Positions 1-8,297 are shown, counted from the first letter of the stretch. The stretch is 64,000 bases of DNA from CAYSEW01 sp964430245 (GCA_964430245.1 CAYSEW010000009.1:1-64000), one strand, 5' to 3'. Numbers and translations are program-made. Notes: generated from the sequence alone by a model not told the origin.

Positions 1-50
1 TAAAATCTTGTGACCATATGGTCGTGCGGGTTCAAGTCCCGCCCCGGGTA
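1..50 (+). tRNA. tRNA-Leu (anticodon UAA), 3' part only
   Basis: The window opens inside a class II tRNA. Bases 1-3 read TAA and sit where the anticodon should be. They are followed by two loop bases and the 3' half of the anticodon stem, a long variable arm (GACC-ATAT-GGTC), a perfect T arm (GCGGG, TTCAAGT, CCCGC), the 3' acceptor strand CCCGGGT and discriminator A. The long variable arm plus A73 indicates leucine rather than serine. CCA is not encoded; CTA follows. The 5' half lies outside the window. Confidence 0.9.
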
Positions 51-52
51 CT

Positions 53-90
53 AAAAAAGTCCGTTCTCTTTTGAGATCGGACTTTTTTTA
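53..90 (+). terminator. Rho-independent terminator of the tRNA-Leu transcript
   Basis: An A-rich arm with GTCCG and TCTC is followed by a TTTT loop, then GAGA and CGGAC and a run of seven T. The stem has one T/T mismatch. It starts directly after the tRNA discriminator base, so it ends the tRNA transcript. Confidence 0.8.
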
Positions 91-99
91 TTTGTGGGT

Positions 100-235
100 G
101 CTGACAGAACATGCAAGTTCGAAGAACAAGGGTTCACCTCGAAGCGAAGCGAAGAAGAACGACCAACGGGAGCAACTCCCGCCCCAACCCCCATCTTCAC
201 CGATTTCTTATTACATTAGTAACATATTAACTTAA
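100..235. other. Intergenic stretch with a GC-richer island and a promoter-like copy
   Basis: Bases about 105-190 are visibly richer in G and C than the flanks. They contain a GAAGC-type short repeat near 141-155 and a strong small hairpin at 167-181 (CGGGAG, CAA loop, CTCCCG). Bases 191-226 are a copy of the promoter/start element found before several nearby genes. Here the -7-like box TACATTAG lies at 212-219 and the position normally holding ATG reads ATA. No coding potential is seen. Confidence 0.5.
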
Positions 236-247
236 ATCATATTATCT

Positions 248-544
248 GTGGAGTTTAAAAGATTCAAAAGGAAAGGACTCATCTTCAATAACAATAGTAA
301 GGGAATTGGCTTAGAAGTAAAGTTGGGAAGCAAACTAAAAGTGTTTAGGATAGAAAGGGTAAGTAAAGAGGAAGATAATACTTTTGATTTTTCAATTTTT
401 GATGGACTGAATGTTGTTGAAGGAGCTACAAAAAAGGAAATAGTTGCATTTTTAGAAAAAAACAATTCAGAGTATTCATTTTTTGATGGAGAGCTTAAAC
501 TATGGGAAAAAATTAAATCCCCTATTTCTGGAAGAAGATCTTAA
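248..544 (+). CDS. Hypothetical protein, 98 aa
   Basis: This is a small, highly charged protein of unknown function. The only plausible start is GTG at 248, because an in-frame stop lies at 233-235. A promoter-like box (TACATTAG, 212-219) is placed for a short leader of about 20-25 bases. There is no signal peptide and no membrane segment. The N-terminus is rich in Lys, Arg and Phe. I do not recognise a family. The reading frame has normal codon use for the region, but length alone does not prove that it is translated. Confidence 0.5.
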   Translation: MEFKRFKRKGLIFNNNSKGIGLEVKLGSKLKVFRIERVSKEEDNTFDFSIFDGLNVVEGATKKEIVAFLEKNNSEYSFFDGELKLWEKIKSPISGRRS

Positions 545-607
545 AAGTATTCATTTTCTTTTTTAATAGTTCCTCAAATCATTCCCAAACCCATCCTCCC
601 GATTTCT

Positions 608-622
608 TATATTAGTAATATG
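608..622 (+). promoter_or_regulatory. -7 box TATATTAG directly before a 4-codon mini-ORF
   Basis: TATATTAG (608-615) resembles the Bacteroidota -7 consensus TAnnTTTG. Four bases later comes ATG at 620, which reads Met-Lys-Ile-Glu-stop (620-634). The desaturase-family gene starts at 642, seven bases after that stop. The same box and spacing put ATG directly on the real gene at 1801 and 2969, so here the copy appears to have kept the start codon but lost the gene behind it. Confidence 0.6.
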
Positions 623-641
623 AAAATAGAATAAGTAAAAA

Positions 642-1703
642 ATGAATGTTTTTATAGGTCCTTTACTCTTAATTATTTTAGTGACTATTGAGTTTATAGT
701 TATTAAATTTATTAGAAATGAAGATATTCCCTGGGATGAGGTTACTATGAATTTAAATTCAGGACATCTTTTGATGTGGATTTTTAGAGGTGGCGAACTT
801 TTTGCATATTACTATATTTTCACACACTTTAGTTTTAATCTTTTAGTAAATTGGAATATATACCTTGTAGTAATTTTTGCATTTTTCAGTTGGGATTTTT
901 GTTTTTATTGGCTGCATAGACTGCACCATAAAATTAAATTATTTTGGTATGTTCATGAGGTTCATCACCAGGCAGAACATTTTAATATTTCTTTAGGGAT
1001 TCGAAATTCTTGGTTTTCTTCTATAACTTCTTTGCCTTTTTTTGTGCCACTTGCATTATTAGGTGTTTCCGCAGAAATTTTTTTATTCGTTTCATCTATC
1101 CACTATTTTGTTCAGTTCTATAATCACACTTGTTTGGTAAAAGATTCTGGATTTTTAGAGATATTTATGATTACTCCTGCTTTACACAAAGTTCATCATG
1201 CCGTAAACCCAGAATATATAGATAAGAATTGTGGAGGCACTTTTAATATTTGGGATAGAATGTTTGGTACGTTTCAACCTCAAATTATAAATGTTCCTTT
1301 AAAACTAGGGCTGTTAAAAAAGTATAACTCTAGTAATCCTTTTTTAATAAATACACTTCCTTTTTATAAAATAAAGAAGGTGAAAGAAAAAGTTAATAAT
1401 AGTTTTAAGTTGTATGTATCTTCTTTTATAATATTTGTGCTTTTAATTGTTTTCATATACTTAGAGTCATCTATTTCATTAAAATTAAAGAGCTGTTTGT
1501 TTACTTCTATTTTTGTTTCAACTATTGCGATAGGAGGCATGTTTGGGAGAAAATTTTGGGCCAAAACCCTATGGGTTTTTATAACTTTATTTTATAATTG
1601 GATAATTGTTTATTGGTTTAGTATTGAAAGTTTGCCTTTAGTAATTGCTTTCTCTGTATTAACAATAGACACCTTATTTACCCTAAAGCTAAATTTAAAA
1701 TAG
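642..1703 (+). CDS. Fatty acid hydroxylase / sterol desaturase family membrane protein
   Basis: This is a probable di-iron membrane oxygenase of the fatty acid hydroxylase superfamily, which hydroxylates or desaturates lipid chains at the membrane. The histidine clusters are clear: HRLHH at residues 92-96, HEVHH at 105-109, a further His near 154 and 161, and HKVHH at 182-186. Hydrophobic segments flank this core, and the C-terminal third (about 255-353) adds about four more membrane segments, an extension beyond the catalytic domain. The length of 353 aa fits alkylglycerol-monooxygenase-like relatives. The substrate cannot be told from sequence. It stands alone, with its own promoter at 608-615. 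Confidence 0.85.
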   Translation: MNVFIGPLLLIILVTIEFIVIKFIRNEDIPWDEVTMNLNSGHLLMWIFRGGELFAYYYIFTHFSFNLLVNWNIYLVVIFAFFSWDFCFYWLHRLHHKIKLFWYVHEVHHQAEHFNISLGIRNSWFSSITSLPFFVPLALLGVSAEIFLFVSSIHYFVQFYNHTCLVKDSGFLEIFMITPALHKVHHAVNPEYIDKNCGGTFNIWDRMFGTFQPQIINVPLKLGLLKKYNSSNPFLINTLPFYKIKKVKEKVNNSFKLYVSSFIIFVLLIVFIYLESSISLKLKSCLFTSIFVSTIAIGGMFGRKFWAKTLWVFITLFYNWIIVYWFSIESLPLVIAFSVLTIDTLFTLKLNLK

Positions 1704-1788
1704 TTTTAATAATTCGCTATTTGTAATTGTATTTAAAATACTCAGCTAATCAGAAACTTACTATCACCTCTCATCTTCACTGATTTAT

Positions 1789-1803
1789 TATATTAGTTGT
1801 ATG
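1789..1803 (+). promoter_or_regulatory. -7 box TATATTAG four bases before ATG (leaderless start)
   Basis: TATATTAG at 1789-1796, then TTGT, then ATG at 1801. In this phylum transcription usually begins a few bases after the -7 box, so the mRNA would start at or next to the start codon. The upstream 20 bases match the elements at 591, 2939 and 8281. Confidence 0.6.
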
Positions 1804-2937
1804 AAAAAAAATATTTTGCTTTTGTTACTTATTCCAATCATTGGAATGGGACAGATTATAACCAATTCAACCACTATTTCGATTACAAAATCTTGGGCCC
1901 AAGAACCCAATGGATATACCTATCCAATAGATATAAGTGTTCCTAGTGGCCCTGTTCCTCAAGGCGGCTTTCCTGCATGTATTTTGCTACACGGTAATGG
2001 AGGGCAAGGTGCTGGAATGTTAATGCAATATGAAAATGTTTTAGATTGCCATGTACTGGTTGCACCATCTGGCTACATGAATAGCTGGAATATCTGTGGG
2101 GAAAACAGTGATGCTCCTGATGTTGAAATGGTAACCGAGCTTATTCTGAACTTACAATCTTATACCAACATCAATCCAACTCAAATTAGGATTTTAGGAT
2201 CATCCAATGGTTCGGGACTAGCTAATAGAGTTTTTATAGAGAATTCAAATACTGGAGTTGATATAATATGTGGTGTGGTTTCTCAGCTGAATGAAGAACA
2301 ATACCATAATGGTAATTTTTATTATCCCAGTGGCGCTACTACATCATCTAATTCTTATTGTGGATACAACACCATCTCCAATCCAATTTCTGGCAGAAAA
2401 TATTTAAGTGTATGTAATACAAATGATCCGGTTATTCCTTACAGTGGAGGAGCTTCGGTTGGAGTTAATTTTTTAAATGCAGAATTATCAGCCTATATAA
2501 TTGCTCAAAGTCAAGGATATACAGGCAATCAAATAACTGGAAATGGAACGGCTATTGGTACGGCTGGATCTGCAGTAAATGAGTATTCTTATTTGTCTGA
2601 TCAGGTTGTTTTATTAAAAGGGAATGCTGCTCATGCTATCAATACCACTCAAAGAGATTACATAAGTGATTATTTTGAGGTCGATTGTAGTATGACAGAT
2701 ATACAAGAAAACTTTCACAATTTAAGTGTTGTGCCAAATCCAACTCAAAACATTGTTACAATTAAGGCGGTCAATTATAATGGACCTTTTAAAATTATGA
2801 TATACGATTTGCAAGGCAGGTGGTTGGAAACAAAAAATGAAGCTACAATAGACATTCAAGAATACCCTAATGGAGTTTACTTATTTAAGGTGTTCTATGG
2901 AAAAAAAATGGAGGAGCTAAGGGTGGTTAAATACTAA
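1801..2937 (+). CDS. Secreted alpha/beta-hydrolase (esterase/depolymerase-like) with T9SS sorting domain
   Basis: This is a secreted esterase-like protein of the polyhydroxybutyrate depolymerase / feruloyl esterase type. It has a signal peptide at residues 1-18, an oxyanion-type HGNGG motif at about 64-68, and the nucleophile elbow GSSNG at 133-137 (Ser135). The likely acid lies in NDPVIPY and the likely base is the His in AAHAIN. Residues about 305-378 form a T9SS type A sorting domain (PNPTQN motif, then YPNGVY, ending in a basic strand), so the protein should be exported by T9SS and displayed or released. Its sorting domain closely resembles that of the next gene. The substrate is unknown. 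Confidence 0.82.
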   Translation: MKKNILLLLLIPIIGMGQIITNSTTISITKSWAQEPNGYTYPIDISVPSGPVPQGGFPACILLHGNGGQGAGMLMQYENVLDCHVLVAPSGYMNSWNICGENSDAPDVEMVTELILNLQSYTNINPTQIRILGSSNGSGLANRVFIENSNTGVDIICGVVSQLNEEQYHNGNFYYPSGATTSSNSYCGYNTISNPISGRKYLSVCNTNDPVIPYSGGASVGVNFLNAELSAYIIAQSQGYTGNQITGNGTAIGTAGSAVNEYSYLSDQVVLLKGNAAHAINTTQRDYISDYFEVDCSMTDIQENFHNLSVVPNPTQNIVTIKAVNYNGPFKIMIYDLQGRWLETKNEATIDIQEYPNGVYLFKVFYGKKMEELRVVKY

Positions 2938-2956
2938 TCCGTATTCACTGATTTCT

Positions 2957-2971
2957 TATATTAGTAATATG
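2957..2971 (+). promoter_or_regulatory. -7 box TATATTAG four bases before ATG (leaderless start)
   Basis: TATATTAG at 2957-2964, TAAT, ATG at 2969. The preceding bases (CACTGATTTCT) are shared with the copies at 1780 and 600. There is no room for a leader or ribosome binding site. Confidence 0.6.
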
Positions 2972-3811
2972 AAAAGATTGTTGCTGCTATTTACATTACT
3001 ACCTATTTTAAGTATTTCACAGCAGCAAACCTATGTTCCTGATGATAATTTTGAACAGGCATTGATTTATTTGGGTTATGATACTGTATTAGATAATTAT
3101 GTAACTACAGCAAATATTAATGGGGTTACTTTTTTGGAACTTTCCATGATTGTTATTGCCCAATCTATCACTAACTTAAAAGGCATAGAAGATTTTACTG
3201 CTTTAGAGAATTTGGATTGTCGAGGTACTCAAATTAACAGTTTAGATCTAAGTAACAATACTGCTTTAATTGAATTGGCTTGTGGTAGTTTTCCTGGAGC
3301 AATTGGTGGTACTCAACTCACTTCATTAGATTTAAGTAATAATACTGCTTTAACAATGTTGCGTTGTGATAATAATCAACTCACATGTTTAAATCTGAAA
3401 AATGGCAATAACATTAATATGACAGTTTTTCAAGCAACAAACAATCCAAATCTAACTTGTATTGAAGTAGATGACCCTTCTTGGTCAACTGCTAATTGGA
3501 CAGGGATTGACCCTCAAACCTCATTCAGTACAAACTGTAATTATCCATTAGGTTGTTTTTCTATTCCAATTTCTATCCAAGAACATACTTCTAACATCAA
3601 CCTTCATCCCAACCCCTCAAACAACCTCATTACATTAGATATAGAAGGCTATGATGGTTCTTTTAATGTTGAGATGTATGATTTATCCGGAAGACTCTTA
3701 AAAACCACTAATAACACTATTATTTCAATTCAAGATTACCCTAACGGAGTCTATGTATTTAGGGTTAGCTATGGAGATAGAGTTAAAAAACTGAAAGTGG
3801 TTAAGGACTAA
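2969..3811 (+). CDS. Secreted leucine-rich-repeat-like protein with T9SS sorting domain
   Basis: This 280-aa surface protein begins with a signal peptide (about 1-17, ending before QQQTYVPDD). The middle carries short leucine-rich-repeat units of the bacterial LxxLDLSNNTAL type at about residues 70-150, suited to protein-protein contact rather than catalysis. Residues about 205-280 are a T9SS type A sorting domain with HPNPSNN, YDLSGR and YPNGVYVF. That tail is clearly paralogous to the tail of the upstream esterase. The gene sits 31 bases after that gene with its own promoter. No partner is evident. Confidence 0.8.
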   Translation: MKRLLLLFTLLPILSISQQQTYVPDDNFEQALIYLGYDTVLDNYVTTANINGVTFLELSMIVIAQSITNLKGIEDFTALENLDCRGTQINSLDLSNNTALIELACGSFPGAIGGTQLTSLDLSNNTALTMLRCDNNQLTCLNLKNGNNINMTVFQATNNPNLTCIEVDDPSWSTANWTGIDPQTSFSTNCNYPLGCFSIPISIQEHTSNINLHPNPSNNLITLDIEGYDGSFNVEMYDLSGRLLKTTNNTIISIQDYPNGVYVFRVSYGDRVKKLKVVKD

Positions 3812-4155
3812 TTCCTGTTTTCCCTGATTTCTTGTATTTACAATACAAAATTGCGGTATCAAAGATTTTTCTTGGTCATTTTGTAATAAACCAAAATAAT
3901 TATGCTTTAGTAGAGAATTTCCTTCCGCAGGTCCTGTTAAACATATTTCCGTGAAAGTTAATTAAGGTGTCTTTTTCACGTTTATCCGTGCTTTAATTTT
4001 TCTTAAATAATAAGATATTTAATAGTATAGATAAGCAAGTAAGTCCCTCAAAATGACTACCCTTTATTTGATATGACTACCCACTTATCCTTAATGTAAT
4101 AGTTAAAAAGAATAAAACTTTTGAAATTAGAAATTTTCATTTGTATCTAATTGTT
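3812..4155. other. Gene-free stretch with a degenerate promoter copy and two direct repeats
   Basis: Bases 3812-3845 hold a diverged copy of the local promoter/start element (CTGATTTCTTGTATTTAC) with no gene behind it. ATGACTACCC occurs twice, at 4053-4062 and 4073-4082, exactly 20 bp apart. This is a spacing typical of paired sites for a DNA-binding dimer. A weak inverted repeat (GTGAAA near 3951, TTTCAC near 3973) may form a hairpin. I see no coding potential. Confidence 0.5.
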
Positions 4156-6702
4156 ATGCAGTCTAAAGAAAAAATTATTAATCATTTTATAAGGAATAGT
4201 TTTTTATTGATTTTTATTACATCAATCAATATTTCCTTTTATAGTCAAAATACCAATACCTGGAATGGTAGCATAAATAATTCTTGGTTAAACACAGCTA
4301 ACTGGGATCTTGGGCTAGTTCCTTCAGTATTAGACAATGTGGTGATTCCTAATGTTGCAAATCAGCCTCTAGTTTCAAGTAATGTTAATATCGGATCTTT
4401 AACTATAAATTCAGGAGGTGAGATTACGATTGTCTCAAATGTTTTTACTGTTTCTGGAAATACGGATATAGACGGCATCCTTAATATAGATCTAGGGACC
4501 TATGATGCTAATGGCTCATTCGATGCTAATGACGGAACTATTAATTTTACTGCGAATGGAATTCTAGCATTAAGCAATATATCAGTTATTAGTTTAGGGA
4601 ATATGAATTCAAACGTGGGAACAGTTAAGTATGATGGGAATGTTGCTCAAAATGTCATAAGTGATGCTTATTATAATCTTACAATTGATAATTCAAGTAC
4701 AAAAACTGTTACTGGTAATTTGGTGGTAAAGGGAGCTTTGACCATTGAGGATGATTTAAATTGCATATTAGATTTAAATACAAGTAAATTAAAGCTAAAA
4801 GGTGATTTGATTGTTGGGAATCAGGGCTTTTTAGATGCTTCTGATGCTGCTTGTAGGGTAGTTTTTTTTGGTTCAGGTTCAAGAACTGCTGAGATAACTG
4901 ATTTTTCAGGAACTACTCCTACAACTGAAGAAGAAACTGTCATTTTTGAAGGACCTACAATTTGGACGGATTCCCCTTTTAATGCTGCTCAGCCATTTGG
5001 TTATGTTCGTTGTATGTATACTGAAGATGAAATAGGAATTGAAGAAATGACCATTAATAGTCTATATATTTTTGTAGATAATCCTAGTAGTTTTGTTTTT
5101 ACTGGTTCTATTTATATTGGATCTATATCAAATACTAAGACTGAATTCAGCAATACAGATGATGATAATTATCCTGACCTAAATTCATACGAACAGGTGC
5201 TAAGTAATCAATCCATAGTTTTTAATACAGCTGGATGGGTAGAAATAGATATTGATGATTATGAGCACTCGGGTACTGGAGGAATAGAAATTATATTTGA
5301 AAATCATACTAATGGAACTGGGACAGGTCCTGGAATTGCTCTTTACGATCTTAGTGATGGATTAACAGAAAATAGGATGATTTGGTCCTATCAAGGAAAT
5401 GATAATTTTGGGGGGGGAACAAGAGGAAGGTATCTTTTAAATATGAGATTTAAAAAAACAACTCAAACTCCAATTGATCTGGAAGCTTCATTTAATGATC
5501 TAAGGTTAAATGGCGGAGGAGATTTAACGCTGTCTTCTCCCACTAAAATTAAAGGAGTGTTGACATTAAATAATGGAAACATTATTGCTAGCACTATAAA
5601 TACACTCACACTAGAAAATACTTCTTCTACAGCGATTTCTGGAGGAAGTGCATCTTCACATATTATAGGTCCTTTTGACAGGATAACCAATTCTAGTGTT
5701 GAATATGTTTTTCCTGTAGGTGATGGTAATAGCTATAGACCAGTTTATGTTACACCTAATTCTAATGTGTCTACTACCTATTCAATAGAGTTTATTAATA
5801 CTGCTCATACCTATAATGGCAATTCATCAGAACAATTATGCGACACAGGCTTAGATCATGTTGCTCCTGAAAGTTGGTGGAATATTTCTAGAATTGCTGG
5901 TTCTGCTGATTGCTTTATTGGTTTGAATTGGGATGCAACAAGTGGTGTTGATGTTCCATTAGATATTCGTTTAGCTCATTGGGATGGTGCTAAATGGGAA
6001 AATTTAGGACAAACATTAACAGGAAATGATGGGTCTTTGGGAGGAGAGTCTGCATCTGCAGGAAGGGTAAGTAGTGATGCTTTGGTAACAACTTTCAGCC
6101 CCTTTAATTTAGGATCTTCAAGCTCAGGGAATCCACTGCCTATTGATTTGCTTTCTTTTGATGTGGATTGTAATCAGAATGAAACCTTGATTAGCTTTTC
6201 TATTTTATCTCAAATTAACAATGATCATTTTATGATAGAAAGAAGTGTTGATGCAGTTAATTGGGAATCAATAGGTCATATTGAAGGAGCTAGCACCACT
6301 AATCAACAGTTTGATTATTTATTTGTTGATGTTCAACCATATTCAGGATTAAGCTACTACAGATTGACTCAAGTGGATTTCGATGGGCAACAAAAAACAT
6401 ACTATCCAGCTAGTTCAAATTGTAACAATGAAATAGAAAGCCTTCCAGTACATATTTACCCTAATCCCGCTTCTGATCAACTAATGATTGAAGTAGATCT
6501 AGATAACTACCAAGGGGATAATTCTAGATTTACCATTATAGATATTACTGGTAAAAAAGTGTTAACAGATTATATTGAAATGAATAGAGGATTTAATCAA
6601 TATATTATTGATATTAATCAATTGCCTACAGGAGTATATTTTCTATTATTTAATAACACAAAAGAAGCTATTGTAACTACTAGAATAATAAAAAGTAATT
6701 AA
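4156..6702 (+). CDS. Large secreted beta-rich surface protein with T9SS sorting domain
   Basis: This is an adhesin-like exported protein of 848 aa from ATG 4156; an in-frame TTG at 4141 is an alternative start. A hydrophobic signal segment ends near SFYSQ. The N-terminal half is Asn/Thr/Ser-rich with alternating beta strands (WNGSINNSWLNTANW and similar), as in right-handed beta-helix or filament-like proteins. A region near residues 680-760 looks like an immunoglobulin/Fn3-type fold, followed by the C-terminal T9SS type A domain (YPNPASDQ, LPTGVYF). No enzyme motif was found. A run of eight G (5410-5417) lies in frame inside the gene and could allow slippage. The 20-bp-spaced direct repeats upstream are candidate control sites. 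Confidence 0.75.
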   Translation: MQSKEKIINHFIRNSFLLIFITSINISFYSQNTNTWNGSINNSWLNTANWDLGLVPSVLDNVVIPNVANQPLVSSNVNIGSLTINSGGEITIVSNVFTVSGNTDIDGILNIDLGTYDANGSFDANDGTINFTANGILALSNISVISLGNMNSNVGTVKYDGNVAQNVISDAYYNLTIDNSSTKTVTGNLVVKGALTIEDDLNCILDLNTSKLKLKGDLIVGNQGFLDASDAACRVVFFGSGSRTAEITDFSGTTPTTEEETVIFEGPTIWTDSPFNAAQPFGYVRCMYTEDEIGIEEMTINSLYIFVDNPSSFVFTGSIYIGSISNTKTEFSNTDDDNYPDLNSYEQVLSNQSIVFNTAGWVEIDIDDYEHSGTGGIEIIFENHTNGTGTGPGIALYDLSDGLTENRMIWSYQGNDNFGGGTRGRYLLNMRFKKTTQTPIDLEASFNDLRLNGGGDLTLSSPTKIKGVLTLNNGNIIASTINTLTLENTSSTAISGGSASSHIIGPFDRITNSSVEYVFPVGDGNSYRPVYVTPNSNVSTTYSIEFINTAHTYNGNSSEQLCDTGLDHVAPESWWNISRIAGSADCFIGLNWDATSGVDVPLDIRLAHWDGAKWENLGQTLTGNDGSLGGESASAGRVSSDALVTTFSPFNLGSSSSGNPLPIDLLSFDVDCNQNETLISFSILSQINNDHFMIERSVDAVNWESIGHIEGASTTNQQFDYLFVDVQPYSGLSYYRLTQVDFDGQQKTYYPASSNCNNEIESLPVHIYPNPASDQLMIEVDLDNYQGDNSRFTIIDITGKKVLTDYIEMNRGFNQYIIDINQLPTGVYFLLFNNTKEAIVTTRIIKSN

Positions 6703-6826
6703 AAACTATTTGGTATAGCAAAAATTAAAACAGAATAAAATTAATAATACAGTCCCTGTTCAAATTTAATGATTGGGCTTTCCCTTTCTGCGTTAATTGC
6801 TAATACGGTTTATATATTTAAAAAGG

Positions 6827-6997
6827 ATGAAAAACGAACCCAAATATCATGGAAATGAATTAAAATTGTTTAAAGAATGCTTTATAAAAGCTAAAATAAA
6901 CAATGTAATTGCATTTGAGTTTAAAGGAAATTTTTACATGACTAATGTTGCTAAAGAAATTATTTTAAACTCTGAAAGACAGAAACAGCTCCCGTAA
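6827..6997 (+). CDS. Small hypothetical protein, 56 aa
   Basis: A short reading frame from ATG 6827 (an in-frame TTG lies at 6797) encodes a charged 56-aa protein with no signal or membrane segment. It is followed within ten bases by a strong terminator, which supports it being a transcribed unit. I do not recognise a family. It stands alone between a surface-protein gene and a converging SPFH gene. Confidence 0.5.
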   Translation: MKNEPKYHGNELKLFKECFIKAKINNVIAFEFKGNFYMTNVAKEIILNSERQKQLP

Positions 6998-7005
6998 TTT
7001 TTTTT

Positions 7006-7035
7006 AAAAAGAGCCTAACTAAGTAGGCTCTTTTT
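7006..7035. terminator. Bidirectional terminator between converging genes
   Basis: AAAAAGAGCCTA and TAGGCTCTTTTT form a perfect stem around a six-base loop, with T runs on both strands. It serves the small gene on the plus strand and the SPFH gene on the minus strand. Confidence 0.88.
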
Positions 7036-7043
7036 GATAGGGT

Positions 7044-7826
7044 TTACTTGTCGCTATTAATTAACACAGGAGTCTTGCCGTCTGTAATAATTAATTTTGC
7101 ATTAGGAGATGAAGAAAGCTCTTTCAATACTTCTAAGCTTCTCCATTCTATATTTCCATCAGTGATACCTTCTTTTATGATCTTCTGAGCATCTCTAATT
7201 CCTTCAGCTTCTATTCGTTTCCTTTCCGCTTCTTTTCTTTCTCTTTGAAGGACAAATTCCATTTGCTGGGCTTGTTGCTCTGCTCGGAGTTTGGCTTCTA
7301 TTGCTGAATATAAACCACTTGGAAGTGTAATGCTTTTAAGGAGAATCGATTCTATAACAAATCCTCTGCCTTCAAGCAGAACTGACATTTGTGCTTTGAT
7401 CTCTTTTTCAATTTCTGCACGTTTGCCAGAATGCATGTCTTTTGCAAAAAACCTTGCACAGACATCTGCAGAAGCAGATCTGAAAGTACTTAATATCAAT
7501 ACTTTCTCATAATTGCCGCCCACTTCATTAACAATGTTAACTGCTTTTTCTTTTTTTACATGGTATAAAATAGAAATTTCTGCAGCTACATTCAAGCCTT
7601 CTTTAGAAGGCAGATTTAGCTTGATCTCTTTATTTACTGTTCTAGTGGGTATTCTTAATAATCTAGTTGTAAAAGGATTTAAAAGCACAACTCCCTGATC
7701 TTTAGGATTGCCTTTTAATTTTCCAAGTTTTTGTTTTACACCTACTTCTCCGGGTCTTACAATAGCGCAAGACGTAGAGATCATTATTATAGATAATAAT
7801 CCTATTAATAAGTTATTTTTTCTCAT
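7044..7826 (-). CDS. SPFH/Band 7 (prohibitin-like) lipoprotein
   Basis: This 260-aa protein of the stomatin/prohibitin/HflK (SPFH) superfamily probably forms oligomeric membrane-associated assemblies. The N-terminus is a lipoprotein signal: a hydrophobic stretch ends in STSC with the lipidated Cys at residue 20, directly before the Band 7 domain (about 25-190). A long charged helix rich in Glu, Arg and Gln (about 185-225) follows, as in prohibitins. Most SPFH proteins use a membrane helix instead of a lipid anchor. It may be transcribed after the small membrane protein at 7877-8191. Confidence 0.85.
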   Translation of the reverse strand: MRKNNLLIGLLSIIMISTSCAIVRPGEVGVKQKLGKLKGNPKDQGVVLLNPFTTRLLRIPTRTVNKEIKLNLPSKEGLNVAAEISILYHVKKEKAVNIVNEVGGNYEKVLILSTFRSASADVCARFFAKDMHSGKRAEIEKEIKAQMSVLLEGRGFVIESILLKSITLPSGLYSAIEAKLRAEQQAQQMEFVLQRERKEAERKRIEAEGIRDAQKIIKEGITDGNIEWRSLEVLKELSSSPNAKLIITDGKTPVLINSDK

Positions 7827-7876
7827 GATTTTTAAATTAGTTAATTAAAATTTGTTTTGCTGTAAAGTGATTTTAA

Positions 7877-8191
7877 TTAGACTGATTCTGGAGGAGGGTT
7901 TGGGGTGTCTAGGTAAATAATTTGGGAGTATTTGCTTTTGTAAGTGTTGTTGTCAAGGTTGCAGTTATTGAATTGTCTATTGTCTTGTTTGTCGTCAATA
8001 AAGTCATCAAACTCTAGTTCATAGTTAGATTCTTTTTCTTCTTTGTTGTTTTTTGTGTCGAAGTCGGTGTAATTAAAGTGATCAATGTCAGTTCTATTAA
8101 TCGGGAGTTGAATTAATATTACTGATAATAGAATAATAAATGGAAAAATAAAGACCACTGAGGGTAGATAGTTATTTGGACCTATTTGCAT
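7877..8191 (-). CDS. Small single-pass membrane protein, hypothetical
   Basis: A 104-aa protein with one clear membrane segment (about residues 11-28) followed by a strongly acidic, Asn-rich tail ending in PPPESV. I do not recognise the family. It lies 50 bases upstream of the SPFH lipoprotein on the same strand, so the two could be co-transcribed. SPFH proteins often act with a small membrane partner, but a functional link here is only inference. Confidence 0.5.
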   Translation of the reverse strand: MQIGPNNYLPSVVFIFPFIILLSVILIQLPINRTDIDHFNYTDFDTKNNKEEKESNYELEFDDFIDDKQDNRQFNNCNLDNNTYKSKYSQIIYLDTPNPPPESV

Positions 8192-8297
8192 TAATTAAGT
8201 GTTCAGTCTTTTATTAACGTAAAAACAGTAAATATGTTACCTGCAAAAATTATACCCTAAATCTTATTTTTATTTTTTTATAGATTTTTTGATTTCT

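Noticed and set aside
232..465. Minus-strand ORF of 77 aa over the small plus-strand gene
   Set aside because: It overlaps the plus-strand frame fully, has no promoter box or terminator of its own, and its Ser/Leu/Phe-rich content is what the antisense of Lys/Glu/Asp codons gives.
1..3850. Possible genomic island inserted at tRNA-Leu
   Set aside because: The tRNA 3' end is present, but no integrase, no second copy of the tRNA end, and no mobility gene are visible, so an attachment site cannot be claimed.
7291..7698. Two plus-strand ORFs inside the SPFH gene
   Set aside because: They are shadows of a well-supported Band 7 coding sequence, with no start signals.
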